Counted from the first letter of the stretch, positions 44,667 through 54,883 are shown. The stretch is 64,000 nt of DNA from Pseudomonas sp. SJZ074 (GCF_007828215.1 NZ_VIUE01000010.1:1-64000); one strand, 5' to 3'. Notes: a model not told the origin generated them from the letters alone. Made by a program: numbers and translations.

Positions 44667-47600
44667 TCAGGCGTGAGGTTTAGGCTCGTGCTCTTTTTCC
44701 AGGGCTTCAGTGTGACGCGGTGTGATTTCTTCGGCGAACGGTTGAGGTTCGTCGATCACCGGGGCCGATTCAACCGGAGTTGGCTCCGAAGCCGTTTCAG
44801 CGACCGGGGCAGGGGCTGCCTCGACCACTTCCACTGCTGGGGTCGGTGCGGCAGCGGACGCCTGGGCGGCAGCCTCTTCGGCTTCCTTCTGCAGGCGCTC
44901 GGCTTCACGCTTGCGACGGCGCACTTCACGTGGATCGTTTGGAGCGCGGCCATTCGCGGTCAAGGCGCTGACGGGTGCAGGCTCCTCGACGGGAGCTGGT
45001 GCTTCGGCAACCACGGGTGCTTCGACCACTGGCGCTGGCTCGATCATCGCAGGTTCGGCTGCCTTGACGGGCTCTGGCGTCGGCTCTGGCTCGACCACCG
45101 GTGCCGGTGCGGCAGGTTCCGGGTTCCAGTTGAACGCGGTCTGCTCTTCACGCACAGGTGCCGGTGCCTTTTCCTCGGTGCCCGTTTCAACAGGCGTTTC
45201 AACGGCAGGTTTTGCGGCCACCGGCTGTTCGACGACCGGTGCAGGCTCGACGGCAGCTTCGGCTTCAGGCTGGGCTTCACGCGTCGGTGCAACTTCCACT
45301 TCTGGCGAAGCAGTCGCTTCTACCGGGGTAGTGGCTTCAACCACTGGCTTTTCAACCGGCGCATCTTCCACCGCAGCGGTCGCGCGTTCGGCCTGTTCAT
45401 TGGCCTGGGCTTCGGCTGGAGCGCTGATGGTGCTGCTGGCAACGGCCGCAGTCACGGCCAGGCCGGCGGCCAGGTCTGCTGCGCTTGGAGCTTCGGTGGA
45501 TTCGGACTCTTCCGAGCCTTCGATCACATTACCGTTGGCATCACGCTGGCGCTCACGACGGTTGCTGCGACGACGCTGGCCACGGGAGCGGCGGCGTGGA
45601 CGATCGCCTTCGGCGTTGTCCTGGCCGTCTTCCTGCAGTTGCTCCTCGGCGTTCAGCACTTCTTCTTCGCTGGTGGCGGCGGCCTGCTCGGCGCGTGGTT
45701 GACGCTCTTCACGCGGAGGGCGCGGGGCGCGCTCTTCGCGAGGCTGGCGGGCCGGACGCTCTTCAGCGGTGGCGGCAGCGGCCGGGGCGGCATCCAGGGG
45801 CTCACGCAATTCGCGAACACGCTCTTCACGTTCGCCACGAGGCTTGCGTTCTTCACGCGGGGCGCGCGGTTGACGCTCTTCACGCGGTGGACGTGGTGCG
45901 CGCTCTTCGCGGGCTACGGTCGACACTTCCTCGCGGGCTTCGCGAGGTTGGCGCTCTTCACGCGGCTCACGTGGTGCGCGCTCTTCACGCGGCGCACGTT
46001 CTTCGCGTGGCTTGCGCTCTTCGTCACGACGACCGTTGCGGTTGCGGGTCTGCTGGCGACCGTTGCGGCGTTCTTCGTTGCGGGCAGGACGCTCGGTGGT
46101 GGCAGGCTTGGCGACCACGGCCGGTGCGGCAGGCTCTTCCTTGGTCGCGAACAGGCTGACCAGCGACTTCACCAGGCCCTTGAACAGGCTTGGCTCAGGC
46201 GCGGCGACCGGAGCGGGTGCCGGTGCCACGACTTCGGTCGGAACCGGAGCATTGGCGCGGGCCGGGGCGGTCTTCACGGCGGCTTCCTGGCGAACCAGGG
46301 TACGGGTGGCGGCAGCCGGCTGGATTTCTTCCACTTCGGCAGCGGCAGCGGCGATCTCGTAGCTGGACTGGTTGTTGTGGGCTTCCGGGCTGTCGTCGCG
46401 CAGGCGCTGGACTTCGAAGTGCGGCGTCTCGAGGTGATCGTTCGGCAGGATCACGATGCGAGCGCGGGTGCGCAGTTCGATCTTGGTGATCGAGTTGCGT
46501 TTCTCGTTGAGCAGGAACGCCGCCACCGGGATCGGCACCTGGGCGCGGACTTCGGCGGTGCGGTCTTTCAGGGCTTCTTCTTCGATCAGGCGCAGGATCG
46601 CCAGGGACAGCGACTCGACGTCACGGATGATGCCGGTGCCGTTGCAGCGTGGGCAGACGATGCCGCTGCTTTCGCCCAGGGATGGACGCAGGCGCTGACG
46701 GGACATTTCCAGCAGGCCGAAGCGCGAGATGCGACCGACCTGTACGCGGGCGCGGTCGGCTTCCAGGCACTCACGGACCTTTTCTTCCACGGCGCGCTGG
46801 TTCTTGGCCGGGGTCATGTCGATGAAGTCGATGACGATCAGGCCGCCGATGTCGCGCAGGCGCAACTGACGGGCGATTTCCTCGGCCGCTTCAAGGTTGG
46901 TCTGCAGAGCGGTTTCTTCGATGTCGCTGCCTTTGGTGGCGCGCGCCGAGTTGATGTCGATGGACACCAGGGCTTCGGTCGGGTCGATGACGATGGAGCC
47001 GCCGGACGGCAGTTCGACGACGCGCTGGAAGGCGGTCTCGATCTGGCTTTCGATCTGGAAGCGGTTGAACAGCGGAACGCTGTCTTCGTAGAGCTTGATC
47101 TTGCTGGCGTACTGCGGCATCACCTGGCGAATGAAGGTCAGGGCTTCGTCCTGGGCTTCGACGCTGTCGATCAGCACTTCGCCGATGTCCTGGCGCAGGT
47201 AATCGCGAATGGCGCGGATGATGACGTTGCTTTCCTGGTAGATCAGGAACGGCGCGGAACGATCCAGCGAGGCTTCCTTGATGGCCGTCCAGAGCTGCAG
47301 CAGGTAGTCGAGGTCCCACTGCATTTCTTCGCTGCTGCGGCCAAGGCCGGCAGTGCGCACGATCAGGCCCATGTCGGCCGGGGCAACCAGGCCGTTGAGG
47401 GCTTCGCGCAGTTCGTTGCGCTCTTCGCCTTCGATGCGGCGGGAGATGCCGCCGGCACGCGGGTTGTTCGGCATCAGGACCAGGTAACGGCCGGCCAGGC
47501 TGATGAAGGTGGTCAGGGCGGCGCCCTTGTTGCCACGTTCTTCCTTTTCGACCTGGACGATGACTTCCTGGCCTTCGCTCAGGACGTCCTTGATGTTGAC

Positions 47601-47855
47601 GCGGCCTTCAGGGGCTTTCTTGAAGTATTCGCGGGAGATTTCTTTGAGGGGCAGGAAGCCGTGGCGCTCGGAGCCGAAATCGACAAAGGCAGCCTCAAGG
47701 CTTGGTTCGATGCGAGTAATCCGGCCTTTATAGATGTTGGCCTTCTTCTGCTCGCGTGCACCGGATTCGATATCCAGGTCGTAGAGGCGCTGGCCGTCTA
47801 CCAGTGCAACACGCAACTCTTCGGGTTGAGTTGCGTTAATCAGCATTCTTTTCAT
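44667..47855 (-). CDS. rne: Ribonuclease E
   Basis: 1062 aa from the ATG of [19 protein letters not shown]; the frame is open 16 codons further upstream. S1 domain at about residues 35-120, catalytic RNase H/DNase I-like domain to about 400 with [16 protein letters not shown] and the zinc-link CPRCNGTG. From about residue 520 the protein is a low-complexity, unstructured scaffold: arginine-, proline- and glutamate-rich repeats ([16 protein letters not shown] and variants) and then alanine/proline/valine-rich segments. This tail binds RNA and degradosome partners. Main endonuclease of mRNA decay and rRNA/tRNA processing. Confidence 0.97.
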   Translation of the reverse strand: MKRMLINATQPEELRVALVDGQRLYDLDIESGAREQKKANIYKGRITRIEPSLEAAFVDFGSERHGFLPLKEISREYFKKAPEGRVNIKDVLSEGQEVIVQVEKEERGNKGAALTTFISLAGRYLVLMPNNPRAGGISRRIEGEERNELREALNGLVAPADMGLIVRTAGLGRSSEEMQWDLDYLLQLWTAIKEASLDRSAPFLIYQESNVIIRAIRDYLRQDIGEVLIDSVEAQDEALTFIRQVMPQYASKIKLYEDSVPLFNRFQIESQIETAFQRVVELPSGGSIVIDPTEALVSIDINSARATKGSDIEETALQTNLEAAEEIARQLRLRDIGGLIVIDFIDMTPAKNQRAVEEKVRECLEADRARVQVGRISRFGLLEMSRQRLRPSLGESSGIVCPRCNGTGIIRDVESLSLAILRLIEEEALKDRTAEVRAQVPIPVAAFLLNEKRNSITKIELRTRARIVILPNDHLETPHFEVQRLRDDSPEAHNNQSSYEIAAAAAEVEEIQPAAATRTLVRQEAAVKTAPARANAPVPTEVVAPAPAPVAAPEPSLFKGLVKSLVSLFATKEEPAAPAVVAKPATTERPARNEERRNGRQQTRNRNGRRDEERKPREERAPREERAPREPREERQPREAREEVSTVAREERAPRPPREERQPRAPREERKPRGEREERVRELREPLDAAPAAAATAEERPARQPREERAPRPPREERQPRAEQAAATSEEEVLNAEEQLQEDGQDNAEGDRPRRRSRGQRRRSNRRERQRDANGNVIEGSEESESTEAPSAADLAAGLAVTAAVASSTISAPAEAQANEQAERATAAVEDAPVEKPVVEATTPVEATASPEVEVAPTREAQPEAEAAVEPAPVVEQPVAAKPAVETPVETGTEEKAPAPVREEQTAFNWNPEPAAPAPVVEPEPTPEPVKAAEPAMIEPAPVVEAPVVAEAPAPVEEPAPVSALTANGRAPNDPREVRRRKREAERLQKEAEEAAAQASAAAPTPAVEVVEAAPAPVAETASEPTPVESAPVIDEPQPFAEEITPRHTEALEKEHEPKPHA

Positions 47856-48553
47856 GTAGTACCGTCGGTTTCCGGGCTGCCGGAAACGGCGTTCGGCACA
47901 CACGACTTCTCACGGTCGGTGTCAGGTGCGTCATGGAAGTGGCTGACCACTCCAGTGTCCAGCGAGTTCGGCCCAATGATGGCGAAGTCGCGACGGACGC
48001 GTCCTGCTTGCTGGTACTCAAGCACTCAGTCAGGAGGAGGAATCAACCGGCGTCTGTGGACGAGATGAAGCGTCTGAAACAAGCCTAGTGCTACACAGTC
48101 CGACGGTTGTACATCTCCACCCTACACGTATCCCTGATAATTCGGGTGCTGCCGCGCGCAGAATCCGCAGCGGGTTGGCATTTACCGTGAGCTCCGGAAA
48201 GGGGAGGTCACGCATCATGGCTAAATTAGGCGTTGTTTCCGAAGCTCTCGCCCGGGGTCGTTCGCAACTGACTGCACTTTGTGAACTGGCCGTGAATGTG
48301 GCACGCAAGGGCGAGTGAAAACTCTGCTTTGCGGCGTATTTCAGGCCTCATGTCACCTGCGCTCGTTACACCTGCTAACTCACCGAATCGTGGCAAAAGC
48401 CCCGTAGGACGGCCTCTCGTCCTCGTGAATTGCGTTGGTCAGGGCCGGTTTTTGACCGCTGGTCCGCTGTCCAGCCACTTTTGGCGGCGTTCGCGACTAT
48501 AGCAGCAATGATTAAGTGCTTCAATTCCATAAAAAATTGTTATCATCGCCGCC
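47856..48553. other. Long rne 5' leader and divergent promoter region
   Basis: No convincing gene in about 700 bases. On the minus strand it holds an approximately 630-nt rne leader downstream of a good promoter at 48496-48524; E. coli rne also has a long leader used for autoregulation. On plus it ends directly at the rluC ATG without a Shine-Dalgarno sequence. Small open frames here show no typical codon use. Confidence 0.7.
48496..48524 (-). promoter_or_regulatory. rne: rne promoter
   Basis: On the minus strand TTGAAG (48519-48524), spacer of 17, then TATAGT (48496-48501). The predicted transcript start near 48489 leaves about 630 bases before the rne ATG. Confidence 0.75.
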
Positions 48554-49510
48554 ATGACGACTACTGCCCCTTCGACCCCGAGCGTTCAACTGCTCGAGGT
48601 CTCGCCGGAATATGCCGGCCAACGAATCGATAACTTCCTTCTCGCCCGGCTCAAGGGCGTGCCCAAGACCTTGATTTATCGCATTTTGCGCAAGGGCGAG
48701 GTGCGGGTGAACAAAGGCCGGATCAAGCCGGAGTACAAGCTCCAGGCGGGCGATATCGTGCGTGTGCCGCCGGTTCGCGTGCCCGAGCGCGATGAGCCGG
48801 TGCCGGTTGCCCAGGGGCTGCTGCAGCGCCTGGAAGAGTCGATCATCTACGAAGACAAAGCGCTGATTGTGATCAACAAGCCCGCAGGCATTGCGGTTCA
48901 TGGCGGCAGCGGCCTGGATTTCGGCGTGATCGAAGCCTTTCGTCAGTTGCGTCCGGATGCCAAGGAGCTGGAACTGGTCCACCGCCTGGACCGTGACACC
49001 TCCGGCCTGCTGATGATCGCCAAGAAGCGCAGCATGTTGCGCCATCTGCACGAGCAATTGCGCGGTGATGGCGTCGACAAGCGCTATATGGCGCTGGTGC
49101 GGGGGCATTGGGCAACGTCCATCAAGCAGGTCCGCGCGCCGTTGCTCAAGAGCAACCTGCGTTCCGGCGAGCGCATGGTCGAAGTCAACGACGAAGGCAA
49201 GGATGCGCTCACCGTGTTCAAGGTGCTGCGCCGCTTCGGCGACTTCGCCACCATGGTCGAGGCCAAGCCGGTGACCGGTCGTACCCACCAGATTCGTGTC
49301 CATACCTTGCATGCCGGCCATTGCATCGCCGGTGACCCCAAATACGGGGACGACGATTTCACTCGGGAGATCCGGGATCTGGGCGGAAAACGCCTGTTTC
49401 TGCATGCCTATATGCTCACGGTTCCGCTGCCCGATGGAGGTGAACTGAAGTTGCAGGCACCCGTGGACGCCATGTGGGCCAAGACTGTGGAGCGATTGAG
49501 TGCACCCTGA
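48554..49510 (+). CDS. rluC: 23S rRNA pseudouridine synthase RluC
   Basis: 318 aa. N-terminal S4 RNA-binding domain ([33 protein letters not shown]) and the catalytic RluA-type motif [11 protein letters not shown] with the active aspartate. It forms pseudouridines 955, 2504 and 2580 in 23S rRNA (E. coli numbering). Divergent from rne, as in other gammaproteobacteria. No Shine-Dalgarno sequence before the ATG. It overlaps the HAD gene by 11 bases. Confidence 0.96.
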   Translation: MTTTAPSTPSVQLLEVSPEYAGQRIDNFLLARLKGVPKTLIYRILRKGEVRVNKGRIKPEYKLQAGDIVRVPPVRVPERDEPVPVAQGLLQRLEESIIYEDKALIVINKPAGIAVHGGSGLDFGVIEAFRQLRPDAKELELVHRLDRDTSGLLMIAKKRSMLRHLHEQLRGDGVDKRYMALVRGHWATSIKQVRAPLLKSNLRSGERMVEVNDEGKDALTVFKVLRRFGDFATMVEAKPVTGRTHQIRVHTLHAGHCIAGDPKYGDDDFTREIRDLGGKRLFLHAYMLTVPLPDGGELKLQAPVDAMWAKTVERLSAP

Positions 49511-50162
49511 CTATAAGCTCCTGATCTTCGATTGGGACGGCACCCTGGCCGATTCAATTGGTCGGATCGTGGAGTCGATGCATGTCGCGTCCGATCGTAC
49601 GGGTTTTGCCAGGCGCGATGACTTCGCGGTAAAAGGCATCATCGGTCTCGGATTGCCGGAGGCGATTCGCAGCCTGTATCCAGAGATCGATGACGAGGCG
49701 CTGGTGGTTTTTCGCCAGCATTACGCCGACCACTACATTGCGCTGGAGGCTGAGCCGTCGCCGTTGTTCGAGGGCGTGGCCGATACGCTCGGGACGTTGC
49801 GGGCGGAGGGCTATCACCTGGCTGTTGCTACCGGGAAGGCCCGTCGCGGACTGGATCGGGTGCTGAAGGCTCATGGTTGGGATGATTATTTCGATATCAC
49901 CCGCGCCGCCGATGAGACCGCCAGCAAGCCGCACCCGCTGATGCTCGAGCAGATCCTGGCGCATTGCGAGGTGCGCCCGGAGCAGGCACTGATGGTGGGG
50001 GACTCGTCGTTCGATCTGCAAATGGCCCGTAATGCCGGCATGGGCTCGGTAGCTGTCAGCTACGGCGCGCAGACAATCGAGGCCCTGAAGGCATTCGAGC
50101 CGCGACTGGCGATCGACCATTTTCCTGAATTGCACGCTTGGCTGAGCCGGCACACCGATTAA
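49500..50162 (+). CDS. HAD-superfamily phosphatase
   Basis: 220 aa from a GTG inside the rluC end. Motif [12 protein letters not shown], motif [14 protein letters not shown], motif III SKPHP and motif [17 protein letters not shown]. The phosphoglycolate phosphatase-like subclass; the true substrate is unknown. Corresponds to PA2974 between rluC and sppA. Confidence 0.93.
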   Translation: MHPDYKLLIFDWDGTLADSIGRIVESMHVASDRTGFARRDDFAVKGIIGLGLPEAIRSLYPEIDDEALVVFRQHYADHYIALEAEPSPLFEGVADTLGTLRAEGYHLAVATGKARRGLDRVLKAHGWDDYFDITRAADETASKPHPLMLEQILAHCEVRPEQALMVGDSSFDLQMARNAGMGSVAVSYGAQTIEALKAFEPRLAIDHFPELHAWLSRHTD

Positions 50163-50182
50163 TTTTGTTGAAGGATGCAAGT

Positions 50183-51172
50183 ATGACCGATGAATGGAAG
50201 GCACCGGCCAAGGCAAGCGCTGACAACGGTGACGACAAGAGCTGGAAGTTGCTGGAAAAGACCTTGATGGCCGGAGTGGAGGAGCAGCGTCGTGCGCGTC
50301 GCTGGGGAATCTTCTTCAAGTGCCTGGTCTTTATTTATCTTTTCGTCGGGCTGGGGGTCATCATCCAGGCGATTGATATGAAGAAGAATCCCGGTACCGG
50401 TTCGGCCTACACGGCGGTGATCGATATCGAGGGCATGATCGCGGACAAGGAGGCGGCGAGCGCAGACAATATTATCGGTAGCCTGCGGGCCGCGTTCGAG
50501 GATTCGAAAGTCAAAGGGGTGGTGCTGCGCATCAACAGTCCGGGCGGCAGCCCGGTGCAGGCGGGCTACGTCTATGACGAGATCGTTCGCCTGCGCGCGG
50601 CGCATCCGGATATCAAGGTCTATGCGGTGATTGCCGACCTTGGTGCCTCCGGTGCCTATTATATTGCCAGCGCGGCGGATCAGATTTATGCCGACAAGGC
50701 CAGCCTGGTAGGGTCCATTGGCGTGACCGCGGCCGGTTATGGCTTCGTCGAGACCTTGGACAAGCTCGGTATCGAGCGTCGGGTCTACACCGCCGGTGAG
50801 CATAAGTCGTTCCTCGATCCTTTCCAGCCGCAGAAGCCGGAAGAAATCGCTTTCTGGCAGGGTGTGCTCGATACGACCCACAAGCAGTTCATCGCCAGCG
50901 TCAAGAAGGGCCGGGGTGACCGGCTCAAGGACAAGGACCATCCGGAACTGTTCTCCGGTCTGGTCTGGTCCGGAGAGCAGGCCTTGTCCCTGGGCTTGAT
51001 CGATGGCTTGGGCAGTGCCAGTTCGGTGGCGCGGGATGTGATCGGCGAGAAGGAGTTGGTGGACTTCACCGTCGAAGAGTCGCCGCTCGACCGGTTCTCG
51101 AAGAAGCTGGGGGCGAGCATCGCTGAGCGCCTGGCGATGTGGATGGGGTTCCAGGGCCCGGCATTGCGCTAA
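50183..51172 (+). CDS. sppA: Signal peptide peptidase SppA-type S49 protease
   Basis: 329 aa from the ATG with GAAGGA in front. Short cytoplasmic N terminus, one membrane helix at about residues 45-66 (FFKCLVFIYLFVGLGVIIQ), then the S49 domain in the periplasm with VLRINSPGGSPVQAGYVYDEI, the nucleophile region LGASGAYYIASAAD and VGSIGVTAAGYGFV. It degrades signal-peptide remnants in the inner membrane; it is the short (single-domain) form. Confidence 0.94.
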   Translation: MTDEWKAPAKASADNGDDKSWKLLEKTLMAGVEEQRRARRWGIFFKCLVFIYLFVGLGVIIQAIDMKKNPGTGSAYTAVIDIEGMIADKEAASADNIIGSLRAAFEDSKVKGVVLRINSPGGSPVQAGYVYDEIVRLRAAHPDIKVYAVIADLGASGAYYIASAADQIYADKASLVGSIGVTAAGYGFVETLDKLGIERRVYTAGEHKSFLDPFQPQKPEEIAFWQGVLDTTHKQFIASVKKGRGDRLKDKDHPELFSGLVWSGEQALSLGLIDGLGSASSVARDVIGEKELVDFTVEESPLDRFSKKLGASIAERLAMWMGFQGPALR

Positions 51173-51177
51173 CCCGC

Positions 51178-51756
51178 TCAGGGTATTTGCACGCCCTCCG
51201 CCAGCAACATATCCACGAGGCGGATCAAGGGCAGGCCGATCAGGCTGGTGGCGTCGGGGCCTTCGGTGCTCTGGAACAGGCTCACCCCCAGGCCTTCGGC
51301 CTTGAAGCTGCCAGCGCAGTCATAAGGCTGTTCGATCCGCAGGTAGCGCTCGACCCGTTCCGGGTCGAGCGTGCGCATGTTGACGGTAAAAGGTACGCAA
51401 TCGACCTGGCAGGCGCCGGTCTGGCTGTTGAGCAGCGCCAGGCCGGTCAGGAACGTGATCTGGGCTCCGCTGGCGGCCAGCAGTTGTTCCCGGGCATTTT
51501 CGAATGTATGAGGTTTGCCCAGGATGCGCTGGCCGAGCACGGCCACCTGGTCCGAGCCGATGATCAGGTGGGCCGGATGGCTGTCGGCCAGGGCCAGGGC
51601 TTTTTCCCGGGCCAGGCGTTCTACCAGGGTCCGGGCAGGCTCGCCGGGTCGATGGCTTTCGTCGATAGCCGGCGAGCGGCAGACGAATGGTAGCCCCAGG
51701 CGGGCGAGCAATTCCCGCCGGTAGACCGAGCTGGAGGCAAGTAATAAAGGCAGCAT
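51178..51756 (-). CDS. yceF: Maf-family nucleotide pyrophosphatase (YceF type)
   Basis: 192 aa from ATG 51756, which has GGAG six bases before it; the ATGs further upstream sit on or right after that site. The signature LLLASSSVYRRELLARLG is followed by the DESHRPGEPARTLVERLAREKA block and the GSDQVAV motif. YceF enzymes hydrolyse 7-methyl-GTP. It is transcribed away from yceD across a large palindrome; it is encoded convergently to sppA with 5 bases between the stops. Confidence 0.93.
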   Translation of the reverse strand: MLPLLLASSSVYRRELLARLGLPFVCRSPAIDESHRPGEPARTLVERLAREKALALADSHPAHLIIGSDQVAVLGQRILGKPHTFENAREQLLAASGAQITFLTGLALLNSQTGACQVDCVPFTVNMRTLDPERVERYLRIEQPYDCAGSFKAEGLGVSLFQSTEGPDATSLIGLPLIRLVDMLLAEGVQIP

Positions 51757-51784
51757 GGGCATCTCCAAAAGTCAGGGGCGAATT

Positions 51785-51949
51785 CTAGCGTCCTGTCTCG
51801 GAAATAAGCTGTTCATTTTTGGCGGCGTCTTGGGTGCCCGGCGGCGTTGCCACTGCTCGCCAGAGCCCTGCCATGACTCGTCGCGGCGCCTTGGCCGAAC
51901 ACCCAAGCCACTCGCCAAAAGAGAACGTATTTCCGAGACAGGACGCTAG
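51785..51949. repeat. 165-bp near-palindromic element
   Basis: Outer arms of 22 bases (51785-51806 and 51928-51949) are perfectly inverted and begin and end with CTAG. The next ~33 bases of each side also pair with few mismatches (about 51810-51842 against 51892-51924), leaving a loop of about 50 bases. It lies in the divergent gap between yceF and the yceD promoter, so it is not a terminator. No open frame. A MITE-like insertion with a CTAG duplication or a structured regulatory element are both possible. Confidence 0.8.
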
Positions 51950-51985
51950 CGAGGCGTGCAAGTGACGGGCAGGGCTGAATTTCCT

Positions 51986-52013
51986 TTGACATGGGCGGGT
52001 GCATCCCTATAAT
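51986..52013 (+). promoter_or_regulatory. yceD-rpmF-plsX promoter
   Basis: TTGACA (51986-51991), 16-base spacer, perfect TATAAT (52008-52013). The ATG of yceD begins 10 bases after the -10 element, so the transcript would start within a few bases of the start codon. Confidence 0.85.
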
Positions 52014-52022
52014 GCTGCGCCT

Positions 52023-52550
52023 ATGTTGAATGACCCGATTCCACCTCACGTTGACCCGCGCAAATTGGCTGATCGCGGCACCACCCTTCAAGGTGAGCTG
52101 CTGCTGGCCGATTTGAAGAGACTCTGCGACCCGCTTTCCGATGATGTCGGTACGGTCCAGGCCAAATTCGTTTTTGAACGAGATGAACGTAAATCTGTGG
52201 TGATCCACAGCTTTATCGACACTGAAGTCAAAATGGTTTGCCAGCGTTGTCTTGAGCTGGTCACCCTGCCGATCCACAGCGAATGCAGTTACGCCGTGGT
52301 GAAGGAGGGTGCGAATACCCAGTCGTTGCCGAAAGGTTATGACGTGCTGGAACTGGGCGAAGATCCATTGGATCTGCAGTCACTGATCGAGGAGGAGCTT
52401 CTGCTCGCCTTGCCCATTGTGCCTGCTCATCATCCGGAAGAATGCCAGCAGCCGGCGGGAGCAGATGAGCCCGAACCGAGCGAGGACGAGGTAACGCGGT
52501 CCAACCCGTTCAGTGTATTGGCGCAGTTAAAGCGTGACCCAAACGTTTAG
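52023..52550 (+). CDS. yceD: YceD (DUF177) 23S rRNA accumulation protein
   Basis: 175 aa from ATG 52023 (MLNDPIPPHVDPRKLADRG); an in-frame ATG at 51999 lies between the -35 and -10 and cannot be used from this promoter. Family core VCQRCLELVTLPIHSECSYAVV, with the zinc-like CQRC pair, and an acidic C terminus. YceD is needed for normal 23S rRNA and 50S assembly. It is the first gene of the rpmF-plsX-fab block. No Shine-Dalgarno sequence can precede the ATG on a leaderless message. Confidence 0.93.
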   Translation: MLNDPIPPHVDPRKLADRGTTLQGELLLADLKRLCDPLSDDVGTVQAKFVFERDERKSVVIHSFIDTEVKMVCQRCLELVTLPIHSECSYAVVKEGANTQSLPKGYDVLELGEDPLDLQSLIEEELLLALPIVPAHHPEECQQPAGADEPEPSEDEVTRSNPFSVLAQLKRDPNV

Positions 52551-52563
52551 GAGTTAATCAATT

Positions 52564-52746
52564 ATGGCTGTTCAGCAGAACAAAAAATCCCGCTCTGCCC
52601 GTGACATGCGCCGTTCGCACGACGCTCTCGAGGCTAGCACCCTGTCTGTAGAAAAAACCACCGGTGAAGTTCACCTGCGTCACCACGTATCGCCAGAAGG
52701 CGTATACCGTGGTCGTAAAGTGATCGACAAGGGCGCTGACGAGTAA
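52564..52746 (+). CDS. rpmF: 50S ribosomal protein L32
   Basis: 60 aa, [20 protein letters not shown], typical L32 without the extra zinc-binding cysteines. The ATG is preceded by AGGAG. Encoded 13 bases after yceD and 3 bases before plsX, the classic rpmF-plsX coupling of ribosome and lipid synthesis. Confidence 0.98.
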
Positions 52747-52749
52747 TCC

Positions 52750-53760
52750 TTGTCCGCTCAAGTCATTGCAATTGACGCAATGGGCGGGGACTTCGGTCCC
52801 CGCAGCATTGTTCAGGCCAGCCTTGCTTGCCTGAATGCAACACCCTCGCTGCACCTGACCCTCGTCGGTCAACCCTCTCTTCTTGAAGAAATGCTCAGCG
52901 GCCAGACGGCTGCGGATCGCGCGCGCCTGACGATTACCCCGGCGTCCGAAGTCATCACCATGGATGAAAAGCCGGCCCAGGCCTTGCGCAGCAAGCCTGA
53001 TGCGTCGATGCGGGTGGCCCTTGAGCTGCTGCGCGACGACAAGGTCCAGGCCTGCGTCAGTGCCGGGAATACCGGGGCGCTGATGGCGCTGTCGCGCTAC
53101 GTGCTCAAGACCCTGCCGGGCATCGACCGGCCTGCGATGGTCGCGGCAATCCCGACCCGAACGGGTTTTTGCCAGTTGCTGGACCTGGGGGCCAATGTCG
53201 ATTGCAGCGCCGAGCACCTGCTGCAATTTGCGGTGATGGGCTCGGTGGCGGCTGAAACCCTCGGTATCGCGCGCCCTCGCGTGGCGCTGCTGAACATCGG
53301 AACCGAAGATATCAAGGGTAATCAGCAGGTCAAGCTGGCTGCCACGTTGTTGCAGGGCGCCAGGGGAATCAACTACATCGGTTTTGTCGAGGGCGACGGT
53401 GTGTACCGGGGCGAGGCGGACGTGGTGGTGTGTGACGGCTTCGTCGGCAACATCCTGCTCAAGTCCAGCGAAGGCCTGGCAACCATGATCGGCGAGCGGA
53501 TCGAGCGCCTGTTCCGGCAGAGCCTGGCTTCGAGGATGGTGGGGGCCCTGGCGTTACCCTTGATGCGTCGCCTGCAGGCGGACCTGGCGCCGGCACGGCA
53601 TAACGGGGCCAGTTTTCTCGGGCTGCAGGGTATTGTGATCAAGAGTCATGGTTCGGCCGGTGTGCAGGGCTTTCAAAGCGCTATCAACCGGGCCGTGATC
53701 GAAATCCAGGAAAACCTGCCCGAGCGCCTCCATGGTCGCCTCGAAGATTTGTTAACTTAG
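52750..53760 (+). CDS. plsX: Phosphate acyltransferase PlsX
   Basis: 336 aa from a TTG start 3 bases after the rpmF stop; no alternative is nearer the family N terminus ([16 protein letters not shown]). Further family blocks are [32 protein letters not shown] and [23 protein letters not shown]. It makes acyl-phosphate from acyl-ACP, at the membrane surface, for PlsY-dependent phospholipid synthesis. Confidence 0.97.
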   Translation: MSAQVIAIDAMGGDFGPRSIVQASLACLNATPSLHLTLVGQPSLLEEMLSGQTAADRARLTITPASEVITMDEKPAQALRSKPDASMRVALELLRDDKVQACVSAGNTGALMALSRYVLKTLPGIDRPAMVAAIPTRTGFCQLLDLGANVDCSAEHLLQFAVMGSVAAETLGIARPRVALLNIGTEDIKGNQQVKLAATLLQGARGINYIGFVEGDGVYRGEADVVVCDGFVGNILLKSSEGLATMIGERIERLFRQSLASRMVGALALPLMRRLQADLAPARHNGASFLGLQGIVIKSHGSAGVQGFQSAINRAVIEIQENLPERLHGRLEDLLT

Positions 53761-53835
53761 GCGTTTTCGTCCGACAATGCTTAAATGTGACCGGTCGGTT
53801 CAACCCGCCATCCAACTGTCAGTTTCCTAGGGTTG

Positions 53836-53866
53836 GTACGAAAAGTCGCGCAGGCACTTTTCGTAC
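53836..53866. promoter_or_regulatory. Perfect dyad upstream of fabD
   Basis: GTACGAAAAGT (53836-53846) faces ACTTTTCGTAC (53856-53866) across 9 bases, about 64 bases before the fabD ATG. It is not followed by a T run, so it is more likely an operator or mRNA stem than a terminator. A TTGACA hexamer lies at about 53898. Confidence 0.5.
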
Positions 53867-53929
53867 AAAGCCTAGCGTCCCCAAGGGGCGTCAATTTTTG
53901 ACAACAAGATCATTAGGGGCTTTGTTTTC

Positions 53930-54868
53930 ATGTCTGCTTCCCTCGCATTCGTCTTTCCAGGACAGGGCTCGCAGTCCCTCGGCATGCTGGCCGAACTGGG
54001 CGCGCAATACCCGCTGATCCTCGAAACATTCAAAGAAGCGTCCGATGCACTCGGCTATGACTTGTGGGCATTGACCCAGCAAGGGCCCGAAGAGCAGCTC
54101 AATCAAACCGATAAAACCCAACCGGCCATCCTGACCGCCTCGGTCGCCCTCTGGCGCCTGTGGCTGGCAGAAGGTGGCGCGCGCCCGGCCTTCGTTGCCG
54201 GTCATAGCCTGGGGGAATACAGTGCCCTCGTGGCTGCGGGCAGCCTGAGCCTGGGCGACGCGGTGAAACTGGTGGAGCGTCGTGGCCAGTTAATGCAGGA
54301 GGCTGTTCCGGCCGGGCAGGGCGGCATGGCCGCGATCCTTGGCCTGGACGATGCCGACGTGCTGGCAGCCTGTGCCGAGGCGGCCCAGGGTGAAGTGGTC
54401 AGTGCAGTGAACTTCAACTCCCCGGGCCAGGTCGTGATCGCCGGCGCCAAGGCGGCAGTCGAGCGTGCCATCGAAGGCTGCAAGGCCCGTGGTGCCAAGC
54501 GCGCCATGCCGTTGCCGGTCAGCGTACCGTCGCACTGTGAGTTGATGCGTCCTGCCGCCGAGCGCTTCGCCGAGTCCATTGCCGCCATTGACTGGCAGGC
54601 ACCGCAGATTCCCGTAGTGCAGAACGTCAGCGCCGATGTGGCGCCGGACCTCGGGACCCTCAAGCGCGACCTGCTGGAACAGCTCTACAAGCCGGTTCGC
54701 TGGGTCGAATCAGTGCAGACCCTGGCGGCCAAGGGCGCGACCGAGCTGGTCGAGTGTGGCCCTGGCAAGGTGCTGGCCGGTCTGAACAAACGCTGCGCCG
54801 AAGGCGTGTCGACTTCCAACCTCAACACCCCAGACGCTTTCGCTGCCGCCCGTGCAGCGCAGGCCTGA
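53930..54868 (+). CDS. fabD: Malonyl-CoA:ACP transacylase
   Basis: 312 aa. Signature FVFPGQGSQSLGMLAELG, nucleophile motif GHSLGEYSALV (S93) and the late VPSHCELMRPAAERF with the active histidine. It loads malonyl groups onto ACP for fatty acid synthesis. First of the fabD-fabG-acpP-fabF cluster. Confidence 0.97.
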   Translation: MSASLAFVFPGQGSQSLGMLAELGAQYPLILETFKEASDALGYDLWALTQQGPEEQLNQTDKTQPAILTASVALWRLWLAEGGARPAFVAGHSLGEYSALVAAGSLSLGDAVKLVERRGQLMQEAVPAGQGGMAAILGLDDADVLAACAEAAQGEVVSAVNFNSPGQVVIAGAKAAVERAIEGCKARGAKRAMPLPVSVPSHCELMRPAAERFAESIAAIDWQAPQIPVVQNVSADVAPDLGTLKRDLLEQLYKPVRWVESVQTLAAKGATELVECGPGKVLAGLNKRCAEGVSTSNLNTPDAFAAARAAQA

Positions 54869-54883
54869 ACAGGAGAAGCTTGC

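Noticed and set aside
44661..48068. Plus-strand 1135-codon open frame
   Set aside because: Antisense to the repetitive rne gene; low-complexity G/R/F-rich translation with no domain.
48088..48318. Small plus-strand frame in the rne/rluC gap (and a 92-codon minus frame)
   Set aside because: No ribosome site and no conserved motif; the region is better explained as the rne leader.
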